A DNA stretch of 64,000 nucleotides from Pedobacter cryoconitis (GCF_003259615.1 NZ_QLLR01000025.1:30935-94934), one strand, 5' to 3'; shown: positions 8,374 through 18,076, counted from the first letter of the stretch. Translations and numbers: made by a program. The notes: generated from the sequence alone by a model not told the origin.

Positions 8374-9324
8374 ATGGCCGACACTAATACTACGAATGGA
8401 AAATCAGTAAGCAGTAATTCACAGGGATACATCTTCCTGTATATTTTTATTGCAATCCTGATTATTGCTGCACTTATCTTCTTGTTGAAGAGCTCTTTTT
8501 TTGATAAACGCAATGTTGACGCGAGAATTCTAAAAGATGAAATGTACCTGAATGAAGACCTTGTATTTACCGACAATACCAGGAGCGCAAAAAAATGGCT
8601 CTGGGAATTTGGTAACGGAGCAAAACTAACGACACAAAACGGTAGTTACCGTTACAATAAGGCAGGTTCTTATATTATCAGGTTAACAGTTGACGGGGAG
8701 TTAAAAGAACAGTTCCCGGTTACGGTAAGAGATACGGTAATCGCTGCTTTAGATACCATGGTCACGATCAGCGGGCCAACATCCGGGGTCGTCAATGAAG
8801 AGGTGAGAGTGGAGGCCGAAGGAAAAGCCAGCCAGTTTGAATGGTCTTTCGGAGAAACCAACCGGGTAGATGTAAAGGGCAGAACTGCTTTATATACTTT
8901 TCATACGCCTGGTAAATTCATGGTGAAATTAACCACCGACAGAAGCCACAGACCTATTTATCACACTATTTTTATTACAGATCCAAATGCGGAACTGGAT
9001 ACGGATATGGTAGTACCTGGTGAAGGGGAACAAAAGGTGATTGACGACATCAGGGCACGTTTGCAGGCAATTGCGAATGGGGCAGATTTCAATTCAAATT
9101 ATTATTACCTGATTCGCAGGTATATGTGTAACAACGAAAAGGTTACTGTAGCCGTTGACCAGGATGGGGTTAAAAAATCGAGTGATTTTTATTCTTATTG
9201 TATGGGACTGACTTTCGGGGGTGAAATTGTTGTTGATGAAGCTCAATTAACAATCAGTCCTAATTCAACTTGTGCCACCCTGGTAAATATCAAACAACAT
9301 TCAGCCAATACAGTAAAAAAATAA
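8374..9324 (+). CDS. tssP: PKD-domain membrane protein, TssP-like subunit of the T6SS-iii complex
   Basis: 316 residues. A cytoplasmic Ser/Asn-rich N-terminus (1-22) is followed by one membrane helix (about 23-46). Two tandem PKD/Ig-like beta domains come next: the first has 'WLWEFGNGAK' and 'YNKAGSYIIRL' (about 72-110) and the second 'FEWSFGET' and 'HTPGKFMVKL' (about 152-192). A C-terminal domain with several Cys residues follows. Such beta modules would span the periplasm between the inner-membrane TssN/O proteins and TssR. TssP fits by position (between tssO and tssR) and topology, but I assign it from context. The tssR start lies 5 bases downstream. Confidence 0.65.
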   Translation: MADTNTTNGKSVSSNSQGYIFLYIFIAILIIAALIFLLKSSFFDKRNVDARILKDEMYLNEDLVFTDNTRSAKKWLWEFGNGAKLTTQNGSYRYNKAGSYIIRLTVDGELKEQFPVTVRDTVIAALDTMVTISGPTSGVVNEEVRVEAEGKASQFEWSFGETNRVDVKGRTALYTFHTPGKFMVKLTTDRSHRPIYHTIFITDPNAELDTDMVVPGEGEQKVIDDIRARLQAIANGADFNSNYYYLIRRYMCNNEKVTVAVDQDGVKKSSDFYSYCMGLTFGGEIVVDEAQLTISPNSTCATLVNIKQHSANTVKK

Positions 9325-9329
9325 TCACT

Positions 9330-11690
9330 ATGAAACGAATTATATCCCTCTCTATATTAATTGCCCAAACTGCTTTTGTCATGGCACAATCGCCTGCTGC
9401 TTTTGGGAAAAAAGTAAAATATATGCCTAAGGCTTATGCTAAGCCATCTGCACTGACTAACCTGAGTGAAGATGGGGGCAGAACCAAATTACCATGGATC
9501 GTTTTTTCGGACAGGGATGAAAATTATACGACCACCGCACCGGGCGGAAGTCTGATCATGAAGAAGCTAAACTTTATGGAACCTTTTTATGTTTCTAAAG
9601 ATGAAAACGGTTATTTAAAATTGATTAAATATAAGGCTGGAATGATCAGGGGCAGAAAGATCAATGATAAGAAAAGTGCCATCAGCTATGGCTGGATTCC
9701 AAAGTCAAAGATGTTGTTGTGGCAGCGGTCTTATTCTAATCAGAAATCGGGTTATCCTGAAAAATCAATTGCTATTGTGACGGGTAAAGTTCCGCTGACA
9801 GAGTCTAAATTCTATTATGACAATACGGATTCTGCTTTCGTTTACAGTTCTCCTGAGCTTAAAAAGAAAGTGACCAAAGTGAGGCTGCATGAGCTTAATT
9901 ATATCTTTAAAAAATCTGAGGATGGTAAGAAATACCTGATTGGAAATGAAGATCAGCTGGTTACGGATAGCGCTGCTAAAAGTATTTATGGATGGATCGC
10001 TTCTGATGCGGTACATAGCTGGGGTGACAGGTTATATATCACACCAAAACAGATTGATTCTTATGATCAGAGTGATTCAGTGGCTTTAGCACTTACTGGT
10101 GTACATATGGACCCGCTTTTATCAGCAAATGATATTATCCTGAGAAGTTCTCCTGTGGTTGGTGATGATGGAACCGGAAATTATACTTTAGGGGTAGCTA
10201 GCGATGTTTATAATAAATCAAATAATAAGCTGATTACTATCAATGGTGCAACGCTTTCTTATCTGACTTACCTGGAGTTAAGAAAAAATATCCACAATGT
10301 TAACGTGATTTTTGTTGTAGATGGCGGAAGTCCGATGTCGCGTTATTTTTCGGGATTAACGAACACGATTCAATCTTTCGAGAATATATTCAATGATTAC
10401 GGTAAAAAGCATAAGATAAGTTACGGTGCGGTTGTTTATAGAAATGAGGCTGCCGGAATATTAAGTACGCCTGCAATCTCTCCTGATTACAGAAAATTGA
10501 TGAGTTTCCTTTCTACTGAGGCTAAACGCACAGAAAGATATAATGGAAGAATTGTTGCTGAACCTGTTTATGATGGGGTAAGGGCGGGTTTAAATATGCT
10601 TAAAAACCATAAAAACGAGACTAACCTGATCGTATTGATTGGTAGTACTGGAAATGAGGCTTCTTCATCTTATCGTTTAACGCAGCTGACTGAAGAGTTT
10701 GCGCGTGCGGATGCCAGGTTATTAGCGATTCAGTTGTATAGTGATTATGACCAGTTATTCAATAATTTTGTACTGCAGTCTAAGAAACTGGTTTCTGAAT
10801 CGGCGGTTTATTCAGCTGATAAAAAGAAAAGATTTTTAGTGAAGGGTGAGGGTTTGAACAATACACAGGCCTACAATACGAGTCAGCTGGATTCAATTTC
10901 TTATTACCTGGATTATCCAAAAAACAGTTTGATTCAGGGTGGGGTGGTTTTCCCGACCAAGGGTTCTGTAAATTCTGCTGAGTCTATGAATATTGCGGTG
11001 AGACGTTTCATTAAAGAGACGGACATGGATATTAATAGTCAGGTAAGTTCTCTGGACAGTGCTTTCAGGTTAACCGGAATTGAACGTAAAAATCTATCTC
11101 CGATTGTAGAAAGTCAGCTGAGCGCACCTGTGGGTGATGATGTGGCTGATAAAATGCCGCACAATGGTTTTAAATATTATATGACTGCTGGTGTGCATGC
11201 TGATATTGTATCAAAGAATAAAGACTTGTTACAGTATGCACTGATCCTGAATACGATGGAGTACAAGCAGATTGGTGATATTTTCTCTTTGATGATCGGA
11301 CAGAATCTTCAGCCTGATCAGTCTTCTTTCAGAAAAAAACTGCAGAAAAACTATTTTAATATTCTGCGCAATTTATTGGATGTAAATATTTCAAAAGGTC
11401 ACATTAAACCGATGACTTTAGCCAAATACCTGAAAACGGTAACAGGTTTGCCGGTTACCAATGATTTGCTGACTAAATATACAGTTGGTGATTTGAGAAG
11501 CCAGAGTAAAATGCCGCAGGCAGATTTTGAAGCTTATATCAAATTCCTGATCAACTCTAATGAGCAGATCAAAAGAGGAACACAGATTGGTCAGCAATTT
11601 ATTTCCAACGGAAAAACTTACTACTATATCACGGAGAAAAATTTTGTGCAGGCCGCTGCCAATGACAATGCAGTGAAAGAAACACCTTAG
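9330..11690 (+). CDS. tssR: T6SS-iii envelope protein TssR
   Basis: TssR is the large periplasmic/outer-membrane subunit of the T6SS-iii trans-envelope complex. The ATG at 9330 is preferred over upstream in-frame codons because it opens a clear signal peptide ('MKRIISLSILIAQTAFVMAQ') and lies 5 bases after the tssP-like stop. The mature N-terminal half is beta-rich, possibly SH3-like. Around residues 322-480 there is a von Willebrand A-type fold ('VNVIFVVDGGSPMSRYF'), although the MIDAS DxSxS motif is degenerate (D-G-G-S-P). The 786-residue length fits TssR. It has no lipobox, so it is not itself a lipoprotein. Twelve bases separate it from clpV. Confidence 0.85.
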   Translation: MKRIISLSILIAQTAFVMAQSPAAFGKKVKYMPKAYAKPSALTNLSEDGGRTKLPWIVFSDRDENYTTTAPGGSLIMKKLNFMEPFYVSKDENGYLKLIKYKAGMIRGRKINDKKSAISYGWIPKSKMLLWQRSYSNQKSGYPEKSIAIVTGKVPLTESKFYYDNTDSAFVYSSPELKKKVTKVRLHELNYIFKKSEDGKKYLIGNEDQLVTDSAAKSIYGWIASDAVHSWGDRLYITPKQIDSYDQSDSVALALTGVHMDPLLSANDIILRSSPVVGDDGTGNYTLGVASDVYNKSNNKLITINGATLSYLTYLELRKNIHNVNVIFVVDGGSPMSRYFSGLTNTIQSFENIFNDYGKKHKISYGAVVYRNEAAGILSTPAISPDYRKLMSFLSTEAKRTERYNGRIVAEPVYDGVRAGLNMLKNHKNETNLIVLIGSTGNEASSSYRLTQLTEEFARADARLLAIQLYSDYDQLFNNFVLQSKKLVSESAVYSADKKKRFLVKGEGLNNTQAYNTSQLDSISYYLDYPKNSLIQGGVVFPTKGSVNSAESMNIAVRRFIKETDMDINSQVSSLDSAFRLTGIERKNLSPIVESQLSAPVGDDVADKMPHNGFKYYMTAGVHADIVSKNKDLLQYALILNTMEYKQIGDIFSLMIGQNLQPDQSSFRKKLQKNYFNILRNLLDVNISKGHIKPMTLAKYLKTVTGLPVTNDLLTKYTVGDLRSQSKMPQADFEAYIKFLINSNEQIKRGTQIGQQFISNGKTYYYITEKNFVQAAANDNAVKETP

Positions 11691-11701
11691 TATCAGATAT
11701 T

Positions 11702-14218
11702 ATGAGTCTTACAAACATTAGTGAATCAGTAAAACTGGCGATCAGGGTCGCGCAATCCCTCGCTAAAGAATACCGTAATCCTGAATTTACTGCTGCTCAC
11801 CTTTTAAAGGGGTTGATGCACAAGGAGGTTGGATTAAGAGGGTTTTTATCTTCGATCGGAAAAGATGAAGAATATATCAGTGAGTGGGCAGAAGTAAGAA
11901 TTGAAGAGCTGGAAAAAACTTCTTCCTCGCAGGAGGAAGTGAAGGGTAGTCCAGAGATTGCCAAAGTTTTTGAGGAAGCTGACCTGGTGAGGATCAAGGT
12001 TGGATTAGATCTGATTACACCTATTTGTGTGCTTACCGCTTTGTGCAAGCCTACAGTTGGGTTTAAGCCGGATCAGTTGAAGTCATTCCCGATCAAGGAA
12101 AAGGAATTGCTGGATCTTTATTTGAAGGATGAAGAGTTACAAGCCGTTGTAGCACCGGTTTCTGCAGGTGGAAAAGGAGCTAAAGGCGGGGTTGGAACTA
12201 CTGCTTTGCATAAGTATTGTATTGACAGGATTGCGCTTGCCCGTGATGGTAAAACAGATCCGATTATTGGCAGGGATAAAGAAGCGAGGATGATCATGGA
12301 AATCCTTTGCCGCAGAACGAAGCCGAATGTAATTATTACTGGTGATGCCGGGGTTGGTAAAACAGCATTGGTAGATGGTTTTGCACAGGATATTATTGCT
12401 GATAACGTTCCTGAGTTATTGAAAGGGGTTCAGCTTTTTGAACTGGATTTAGGTTCTTTAATTGCAGGAGCTTCTTATAAGGGAGAGATTGAAGATCGTC
12501 TGAAAAATATCTTAAAAGAGATCAAGCAATTTGATAAGGCTGTATTATTCATTGATGAGATCCATACTTTATTAGATAATAAGGGCCCGATAGGTGGCGG
12601 GGTTGGTAATTTACTGAAGCCTGAACTGGCAAGGGGTGAGATTACGGTCATTGGTGCGACAACAATTGATGAATACAGAAAAATTATAGAGCCAGAGCAG
12701 GCTTTCAGCAGAAGGTTTGAAGTTTTGCAGGTGAATGAGCCTAACGAAGCTTCAGCGATAAAGATGCTGGAAAAATTAACGGCTAAATATGAGGAGCATC
12801 ATCAGCTGAAAGTTCAGCCGGATGCAATTCCTGAGTGTGTACGGTTAGCGAAACGCTATATGAAAGACCGCAGGCTTCCGGATTCTGCTTTCGATTTGCT
12901 GGACCGTTCTATGGCGGCCATGAAAATGATGAACGATACGTCAGAGAAAGTATTGGAAGAGTTAACGCAGACTTTGGCTGAGTTAGAGTTGTCGGATATT
13001 GATGAAGTTACTGAATTTGCGGATTACAAGTGGTTGTACAACCAGTTACAGGATAAAGTAAGCCCGGTATTGTTAGGCCAGCTGACAGATGAAACGCAGG
13101 TAGAGGCTTTTGAAACGGCCGATGAGTATCATCAGTATATTGCTAAAAATCTGGATGCGCTGAAAGTGCTTACAGAAAGGAAATCGGATGAGGTGACCAA
13201 GCAGGATATTGCTTCTATTGTTTCTTATAAAACAGGTATCCCGCTGGGAAAAATCCAGGCGCAGGAGAAAGAAAAGCTGTTGAACATGGAGGCTTTCCTG
13301 AAAAGAAGGGTTGTTGGACAGGACCAGGCTTTAAAGGCTGTTTCTGATGCGATCCTGGAATCAAGAAGTGGTTTGAACAAAAAGGGGCAGCCTATTGGTT
13401 CGTTCTTTTTACTGGGTCCTACGGGAACGGGAAAAACGGAACTGGCCAAGTCTATTGCTGAATTTTTATTCAATGATGAAAAGGCAATGATCCGATTTGA
13501 TATGTCCGAGTTTAAGGAAGAGCATTCTGCGGCTTTGCTGTATGGAGCGCCTCCGGGATACGTGGGTTATGAAGAGGGTGGTATGCTGGTGAACAAGATC
13601 AGAGAGCAGCCTTATTCTGTGTTATTATTTGATGAGATTGAAAAAGCGCATCCTTCGGTATTTGATACTTTCTTACAGATTCTGGATGAGGGACATATGC
13701 ACGACAGGCTGGGTAAGGAAGGTGACTTCTCCAATTCGCTTATTTTATTTACTTCCAATATTGGAAGTGAGTGGATCTCTGAGCAGGTGGGACAGGGGAT
13801 CATCCCGACTTCACAGCAGTTAATGGAGATTATGGCGCGTCAGTTCAGACCGGAGTTTTTAGCCCGTTTGTCTGAGATCGTACCTTTCGCACCGATCAAT
13901 GAGAGCAATGTAGTCAGGATCTTCGAGATCCAGCTAAAAAGTTTAATTGATGCTTTACACAAACAAGGCATAGCTTTTGAGATTGAAGAAGAGGCAACGA
14001 AAATGCTGGCACTGAGTGGCTTTACGCCTAAGTACGGGGCAAGACAATTATCTGGTGTAATCCGGAATGAGTTAAGAAGACCGATCTCAAAATATATTAT
14101 CTCTGGTGCTTTGAAAAAAGGCAGTACAATCGTGATTAGAAAGCATGAATCAGAGGAACGCCTGGAGTGGGAAATTATTGAGCAAACTCCTGTTACTGAA
14201 TTAGAAAACGAATTATAG
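11702..14218 (+). CDS. tssH: T6SS sheath-recycling AAA+ ATPase ClpV/TssH
   Basis: ClpV is a hexameric HSP100/ClpB-family unfoldase that disassembles the contracted TssB/TssC sheath in the cytoplasm. Domain order over 838 residues is: Clp N-domain (about 5-145), AAA1 with Walker A 'GDAGVGKT' (about 213-220) and Walker B 'AVLFIDEIH', a short middle region (about 400-480), AAA2 with Walker A 'GPTGTGKT' (about 572-579) and 'LLFDEIEKAHP', then a C-terminal ClpB D2 domain. The short middle domain separates it from housekeeping ClpB. The arginine-finger region 'AFSRRFEVL' is present. It sits between tssR and tssB, as expected for a T6SS gene, and looks intact. Confidence 0.93.
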   Translation: MSLTNISESVKLAIRVAQSLAKEYRNPEFTAAHLLKGLMHKEVGLRGFLSSIGKDEEYISEWAEVRIEELEKTSSSQEEVKGSPEIAKVFEEADLVRIKVGLDLITPICVLTALCKPTVGFKPDQLKSFPIKEKELLDLYLKDEELQAVVAPVSAGGKGAKGGVGTTALHKYCIDRIALARDGKTDPIIGRDKEARMIMEILCRRTKPNVIITGDAGVGKTALVDGFAQDIIADNVPELLKGVQLFELDLGSLIAGASYKGEIEDRLKNILKEIKQFDKAVLFIDEIHTLLDNKGPIGGGVGNLLKPELARGEITVIGATTIDEYRKIIEPEQAFSRRFEVLQVNEPNEASAIKMLEKLTAKYEEHHQLKVQPDAIPECVRLAKRYMKDRRLPDSAFDLLDRSMAAMKMMNDTSEKVLEELTQTLAELELSDIDEVTEFADYKWLYNQLQDKVSPVLLGQLTDETQVEAFETADEYHQYIAKNLDALKVLTERKSDEVTKQDIASIVSYKTGIPLGKIQAQEKEKLLNMEAFLKRRVVGQDQALKAVSDAILESRSGLNKKGQPIGSFFLLGPTGTGKTELAKSIAEFLFNDEKAMIRFDMSEFKEEHSAALLYGAPPGYVGYEEGGMLVNKIREQPYSVLLFDEIEKAHPSVFDTFLQILDEGHMHDRLGKEGDFSNSLILFTSNIGSEWISEQVGQGIIPTSQQLMEIMARQFRPEFLARLSEIVPFAPINESNVVRIFEIQLKSLIDALHKQGIAFEIEEEATKMLALSGFTPKYGARQLSGVIRNELRRPISKYIISGALKKGSTIVIRKHESEERLEWEIIEQTPVTELENEL

Positions 14219-14293
14219 AATTAATACTGTTTTATAAAATTAAATTCAATATTTTTATTGTAAATAGATCTTAAACCCTTAAATATCAATACT

Positions 14294-14740
14294 ATGTTTA
14301 ACTATGAAATTGGCGGAAACGAAAGAAAAGTAGATACTTCGGAAGCATTCGCAGACATCGCCCATAATAAAACACTTTTTATACAAAAATTAACAGATAA
14401 TGAACCGATCAAGCCTGAAAAAGTAGAGGGTTTAAAAACTGTACAGGAGGTCTTTAATCATTATAAACCTAAAGTTAACGTAGGTTTTGAGCGTCAGGAT
14501 GGTTTGCCTGTATCGGAAACTCTTCATTTCAATAACCTTGGGGACTTTTCTGTTAAAAGTATCATTAACCAAAGTACACACCTGAATAATATCAATATTG
14601 AGCGTGAAATGTCTTTAAATGTGATTAAACAATTGAAGTCTAATAAGACACTGAAATCTACATTGGATGATGAGGAAACAAAACACGCGTTTATCAGTGC
14701 ATTGAAGAATTTCGTTGCTGAGTTAGAAGAGAATAAATAG
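14294..14740 (+). CDS. tssB: T6SS contractile sheath small subunit TssB
   Basis: TssB (VipA) forms the contractile sheath with TssC around the Hcp tube. The 148-residue protein shows the characteristic 'FNYEIGGNERKVD' opening, a 'LHFNNLGDFSVKSI' segment (about 77-90; family consensus F-x-S-x-x-D-F-x-P) and a C-terminal helix with 'AFISALKNFVAELE' that packs into TssC. It is 36 bases upstream of tssC, the invariant gene order. A 75-base AT-rich gap after clpV may hold a secondary promoter. Firm identification. Confidence 0.92.
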   Translation: MFNYEIGGNERKVDTSEAFADIAHNKTLFIQKLTDNEPIKPEKVEGLKTVQEVFNHYKPKVNVGFERQDGLPVSETLHFNNLGDFSVKSIINQSTHLNNINIEREMSLNVIKQLKSNKTLKSTLDDEETKHAFISALKNFVAELEENK

Positions 14741-14775
14741 ATCAGGTATTACATAGGTAGATTATAAAATATATT

Positions 14776-16167
14776 ATGGCAACTCCAGAAGAACAAAAAA
14801 TAACACAAGATAACTCCCAGGCTGCGGGTTACAAGCCAGCAGAAAAGGAAGAGAAGGGGAAACTGTCTCTCCAGGAGAGTTTAGATAAATTAGCAAGAGT
14901 TGGTGGTTTCGATTTATTGGAAGCAACTGTTGATGGTTTACAAAATTTAAACCCTGAAAGAAAAGCAAGAAAACAGATTTTCCTGACAGGGGATGAAAAG
15001 AAAAAAGAAAGAGAAGAGTTAAAGAAGAAAATTCAGTTGTGGATTGATGTATTGGAGGACTCTGATTCTGTAGCTTCTATGACTACAAAAAGTACAGAGA
15101 AGTTATTGGCTGCAGAAGAAAACCTGAATAAAAATATAGCTTCTGCACTCGAAAGCACCAGGGAACTGGAGCAGGCTTACCGTTCGGTGAATTTGTTTTA
15201 TCAGAATACTGAGGCAGACAAATTGAAAAATGTAGTCTTGCTAAATGCTTCTATGGATCAGATTAAGGATCTGGACAATCCAAGGTTTGTAGATTATGTG
15301 AGCGATGAGCTGAAACAAAAATATGACCGTCTTGATTTGCGCGAGAATTACTCTTTAATGGTTATCCCTGGTTACCTGGGTTCTAATAAAGTAGTGGAAA
15401 AGTGGGGCAAGGTGGCTTATGAAAATAAAGCGATGTTAGTGACTGACTTCGCCGATCTGGACCAGCCTGATGATGTGATTGATTTATTTACTGCGGCTAA
15501 TTTAACTGGTGCTGATGCTTTCAGATCGAACGTGATCATGACTTGTAATTGGTTAGTGGGCAGGGGCAAGGTAAGTGAGGTTGGTGAGGAAGATGATTTA
15601 ACGATTCCAGGTTCAGCTGCATTAGCTGGAAAGATGTACTATACTTTGATGTCACAGGTAACTGCGGGTAAGAAGCATGGTGCGATCAATGATGTGGATG
15701 GGGTTAAGTTTGATCTTAAAAAGAGTGAAATTTCTCACCTGGAACGTATTGGTTTAGTGCCAATGGTGAATGAGTACGGGAAAGTAATGGCTTTTTCTGC
15801 GAAAACATTGTTCAATGGTGACAACATCGGTTTACAGACTTATTCTGTAGTTCGTGTGTTTGATTATGTAACTAAAGTGCTTTTTGATTTCTTAAACAGA
15901 AGGGCTTTTGAAAACTGGACTTCTAAAACTGAACAGGATCTGCGTGGCCAGATCGTAAAATTCCTGGATGGTATCCAGGGGCCTGAGCGATTAATTGAGC
16001 GTTTCAAAATTATGCGTTTTGAGCGTGATGAGTTACAGAAAGATAAAATCCACCTGGATATTCATATTACTCCTTATTTCCCTGCAAAAAGTTTCGTAGT
16101 AAAGCTTGATGGACAAAAAGGGGAGGATGAAGAGACGACCTGGAGTTCAGAATACGCACAGCAATAA
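14776..16167 (+). CDS. tssC: T6SS contractile sheath large subunit TssC
   Basis: TssC (VipB) is the large sheath subunit. The 463-residue protein has a charged N-terminus, a long helical section (about 60-130), 'SLMVIPGYLGSNKVVEKWGK' at about residues 196-215, and the conserved C-terminal region with 'RAFENWTS' and 'IHLDIHITPYFPAKSFVVKL', typical of the family. It ends with an acidic tail. It forms a tssB-tssC pair with a strong hairpin terminator about 50 bases after the stop, so it closes the first rightward transcription unit. No abnormal feature is seen. Confidence 0.94.
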   Translation: MATPEEQKITQDNSQAAGYKPAEKEEKGKLSLQESLDKLARVGGFDLLEATVDGLQNLNPERKARKQIFLTGDEKKKEREELKKKIQLWIDVLEDSDSVASMTTKSTEKLLAAEENLNKNIASALESTRELEQAYRSVNLFYQNTEADKLKNVVLLNASMDQIKDLDNPRFVDYVSDELKQKYDRLDLRENYSLMVIPGYLGSNKVVEKWGKVAYENKAMLVTDFADLDQPDDVIDLFTAANLTGADAFRSNVIMTCNWLVGRGKVSEVGEEDDLTIPGSAALAGKMYYTLMSQVTAGKKHGAINDVDGVKFDLKKSEISHLERIGLVPMVNEYGKVMAFSAKTLFNGDNIGLQTYSVVRVFDYVTKVLFDFLNRRAFENWTSKTEQDLRGQIVKFLDGIQGPERLIERFKIMRFERDELQKDKIHLDIHITPYFPAKSFVVKLDGQKGEDEETTWSSEYAQQ

Positions 16168-16214
16168 AAAATAAGGAGTTGCCGCTTTGTGGTGACGTAA
16201 GATTTATTTATTTT

Positions 16215-16260
16215 AAAAATATCCGGTACAGATTGCTATAATCTGTCCGGATATTTTTTT
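16215..16260 (+). terminator. Rho-independent terminator after tssC
   Basis: Arms 16215-16234 and 16240-16258 pair over about 19 bases with one bulged T, around a 5-base loop, followed by a T-run on the plus strand. The left arm is A-rich at its base, so it could also act in reverse. It separates the sheath operon from the flavoprotein/hcp block. Confidence 0.85.
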
Positions 16261-16337
16261 ATATATCGGTTCACATTTCTCCGCTTAACAATTTCTTCAT
16301 ATTTTAGCAATTGATTCTTACATAGGCCCGCAAATAA

Positions 16338-16907
16338 ATGAAACAATTATTGATCATAAATGGTGATCCTGAAAAAACTGCTGCTACAAGTTATTTGATC
16401 CAGGCATATGTTAAGGGCGCTAAAGAAGCTGGTGCACATATTAAAGAGATTGCTATTGTAGATCTGATCTTTAATTCCAATAAGCAATTTAATAACCGGG
16501 TAACTGAGCTGGAACCTGATTTGAAACGTGCACTTGATTTAATTGTATGGGCAAATCATGTGGTTTTATTCTGTCCTGTGTATTTATCGTCTATTCCTAC
16601 GCGGATCACTGGATTCTTTGACAGGCTTTTTATGCCTGACCAGGTTTTTCATCCTTCGCAGCAAAAGATCAACAACAATTTTAGCGGGAAATCTGCACGG
16701 ATAGTTTCTATTCTTGACCAGGAAACTTTTGAGTACTGGAAACAAGACAAGAAAATTACTTACCTGTCTATTAAAAGAAACGTTTTCGAAAATTGCCGGT
16801 TTCATCCGGTCTTAACCAACACGATCGGACAGTTGTATTCTCTGGATAATGACTACAGTAAGAAGTGGTTAAGGAAGCTCGAGGCCTTCGGATCGAAGAT
16901 TATTTAG
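16338..16907 (+). CDS. Flavodoxin-fold NAD(P)H-dependent oxidoreductase family protein
   Basis: A 189-residue cytoplasmic protein opening with a beta strand and flavin-phosphate loop ('LLIINGDPEKTAATSYLI', residues 3-20). Mid-protein it has 'VVLFCPVYLSSIPTRITGFFDRLF' cut into the usual 'P-V/L-Y...S-I-P' flavodoxin/NQO1-type pattern (about residues 75-97). Members bind FMN or FAD and reduce quinones, nitro compounds or FMN. It has its own AT-rich upstream region after the tssC terminator and no recognisable T6SS motif. Its place between tssC and hcp is odd. It may be an unrelated insertion in the island, and no T6SS role is claimed. The C-terminus ends 123 bases before hcp1. Confidence 0.72.
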   Translation: MKQLLIINGDPEKTAATSYLIQAYVKGAKEAGAHIKEIAIVDLIFNSNKQFNNRVTELEPDLKRALDLIVWANHVVLFCPVYLSSIPTRITGFFDRLFMPDQVFHPSQQKINNNFSGKSARIVSILDQETFEYWKQDKKITYLSIKRNVFENCRFHPVLTNTIGQLYSLDNDYSKKWLRKLEAFGSKII

Positions 16908-17030
16908 CCTTAAAGTGCTTTTTGCAGTTTTATTTAAAATTATTTATTATCTTGTTGGTAATAAGATGATTTGGCAAACTATTTGCTATTGTCTTAGTAA
17001 TTATAAATAATAATCCTAAAACAAAAAGTT

Positions 17031-17426
17031 ATGGCTTTCAAAGCAAGATTAAACTTTTCGGGCAAGGAGTACGATGTACTTCACTGTGCCTATTCTCTAA
17101 ACCGTGATGTGGATGCAAAAGGAAGACCTTCTTCCGGAGTGTATGGTGGAACAATCGATATTGAGCTCGAATCTACCGAAGATACCTCAGTTGTTGAAGC
17201 AATGGTAAACAATCAGTACAAACCTTTATCCGGCACTTTGCTCATCAAAAAATCTGATGAAGATGCAAAGATGAAGGAGGTTCATTTTGAAGATGGATAC
17301 ATTGTTAAGTATTCAGAAGGAATCAATATCACTGGAGATAATCCAATGACTTTGAAGTTCCAGATCTCTGCCCGTAAATTAAAACTGGGTAATGCAGAGC
17401 ACACTAATGACTGGCCTAAGGCTTAA
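17031..17426 (+). CDS. tssD1: Hcp tube protein TssD, copy 1 (type A)
   Basis: Hcp monomers form hexameric rings that stack into the inner T6SS tube and can carry small effectors. This 131-residue protein starts 'MAFKARLNFSGKEYDVLHCA' and ends 'NAEHTNDWPKA', the Bacteroidota Hcp (TssD) pattern, with the conserved 'DAKGRPSSGVYGG' loop near residue 28. It is the first of four tandem hcp genes, with 36 bases to copy 2. It shares a conserved leader with copy 3, suggesting that each pair has its own promoter. It differs from copy 3 at eight positions, including Asn8 (Thr in copies 3 and 4). Confidence 0.93.
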   Translation: MAFKARLNFSGKEYDVLHCAYSLNRDVDAKGRPSSGVYGGTIDIELESTEDTSVVEAMVNNQYKPLSGTLLIKKSDEDAKMKEVHFEDGYIVKYSEGINITGDNPMTLKFQISARKLKLGNAEHTNDWPKA

Positions 17427-17462
17427 TTGTAACTGACCGTTTAACATTTAAAAAAAATTATC

Positions 17463-17858
17463 ATGGCGTTTAAAACCAGACTGAACTTAGGTTCTAAAGA
17501 GTACGATGTGTTGCAGTGCAGCTATTCATTAAACAGAGATGTAGACGCAAAAGGCCGTCCATCGTCAGGAGTTTACGGTGGAACTATCCATCTTGAAGTA
17601 GAGTCAACTGAAGATACTTCGGTAATCGAATCAATGGTGAACAACCAGTACAAACCACTTTCAGGAACTATCGTGTTCAAAAAAGGTGAGGAAGATGCAA
17701 AAATGAAAGAATTATCTTTCGAAGATGGTTATATCATCCAGTATAATGAGGGAATTGCCGTTAACGACAATACACCAATGACTTTAGGTTTTGTAATTTC
17801 AGCACGTAAGTTGAAAATCGGTAATGCCGAGCATACAAACGACTGGCCTAAGGCTTAA
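17463..17858 (+). CDS. tssD2: Hcp tube protein TssD, copy 2 (type B)
   Basis: 131-residue Hcp paralogue of the second type: 'TRLNLGSKEYDVLQCSYSLN' at the start, 'IVFKKGEEDAKMKELSFEDG' in the middle, and a neutral 'NEGIAVNDNTP' loop where type A has 'SEGINITGDNP'. Core and C-terminus are identical to the other copies. It follows copy 1 by 36 bases and is likely co-transcribed with it. A 218-base gap without a gene separates it from copy 3. Type A/type B differences cluster on loops and strand edges, which would fit ring-stacking or cargo differences (inference). Confidence 0.93.
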   Translation: MAFKTRLNLGSKEYDVLQCSYSLNRDVDAKGRPSSGVYGGTIHLEVESTEDTSVIESMVNNQYKPLSGTIVFKKGEEDAKMKELSFEDGYIIQYNEGIAVNDNTPMTLGFVISARKLKIGNAEHTNDWPKA

Positions 17859-18076
17859 TCAGGTATTTTAACTTATTCTGCCACAGCTAATAACTGCTGG
17901 CAGAATATTTATTTGTACCAATCTATGGGCAAACCGTCCTGTTAATCAGCAATTAATTATTTGTATAGTGTACAAATGCTGTCTGACTCTGTATTCAGGG
18001 CTTTTGATAATGATGGCAAACTTTTTGTTGTTGTCTATATAGTAATAAATAAATATTTCACCCAAAAATTAAAGTT

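Noticed and set aside
17859..18076. Possible small gene or RNA between hcp copies 2 and 3
   Set aside because: The 218 bases have no ORF of useful length and no strong hairpin; part is simply the duplicated leader of copy 3.
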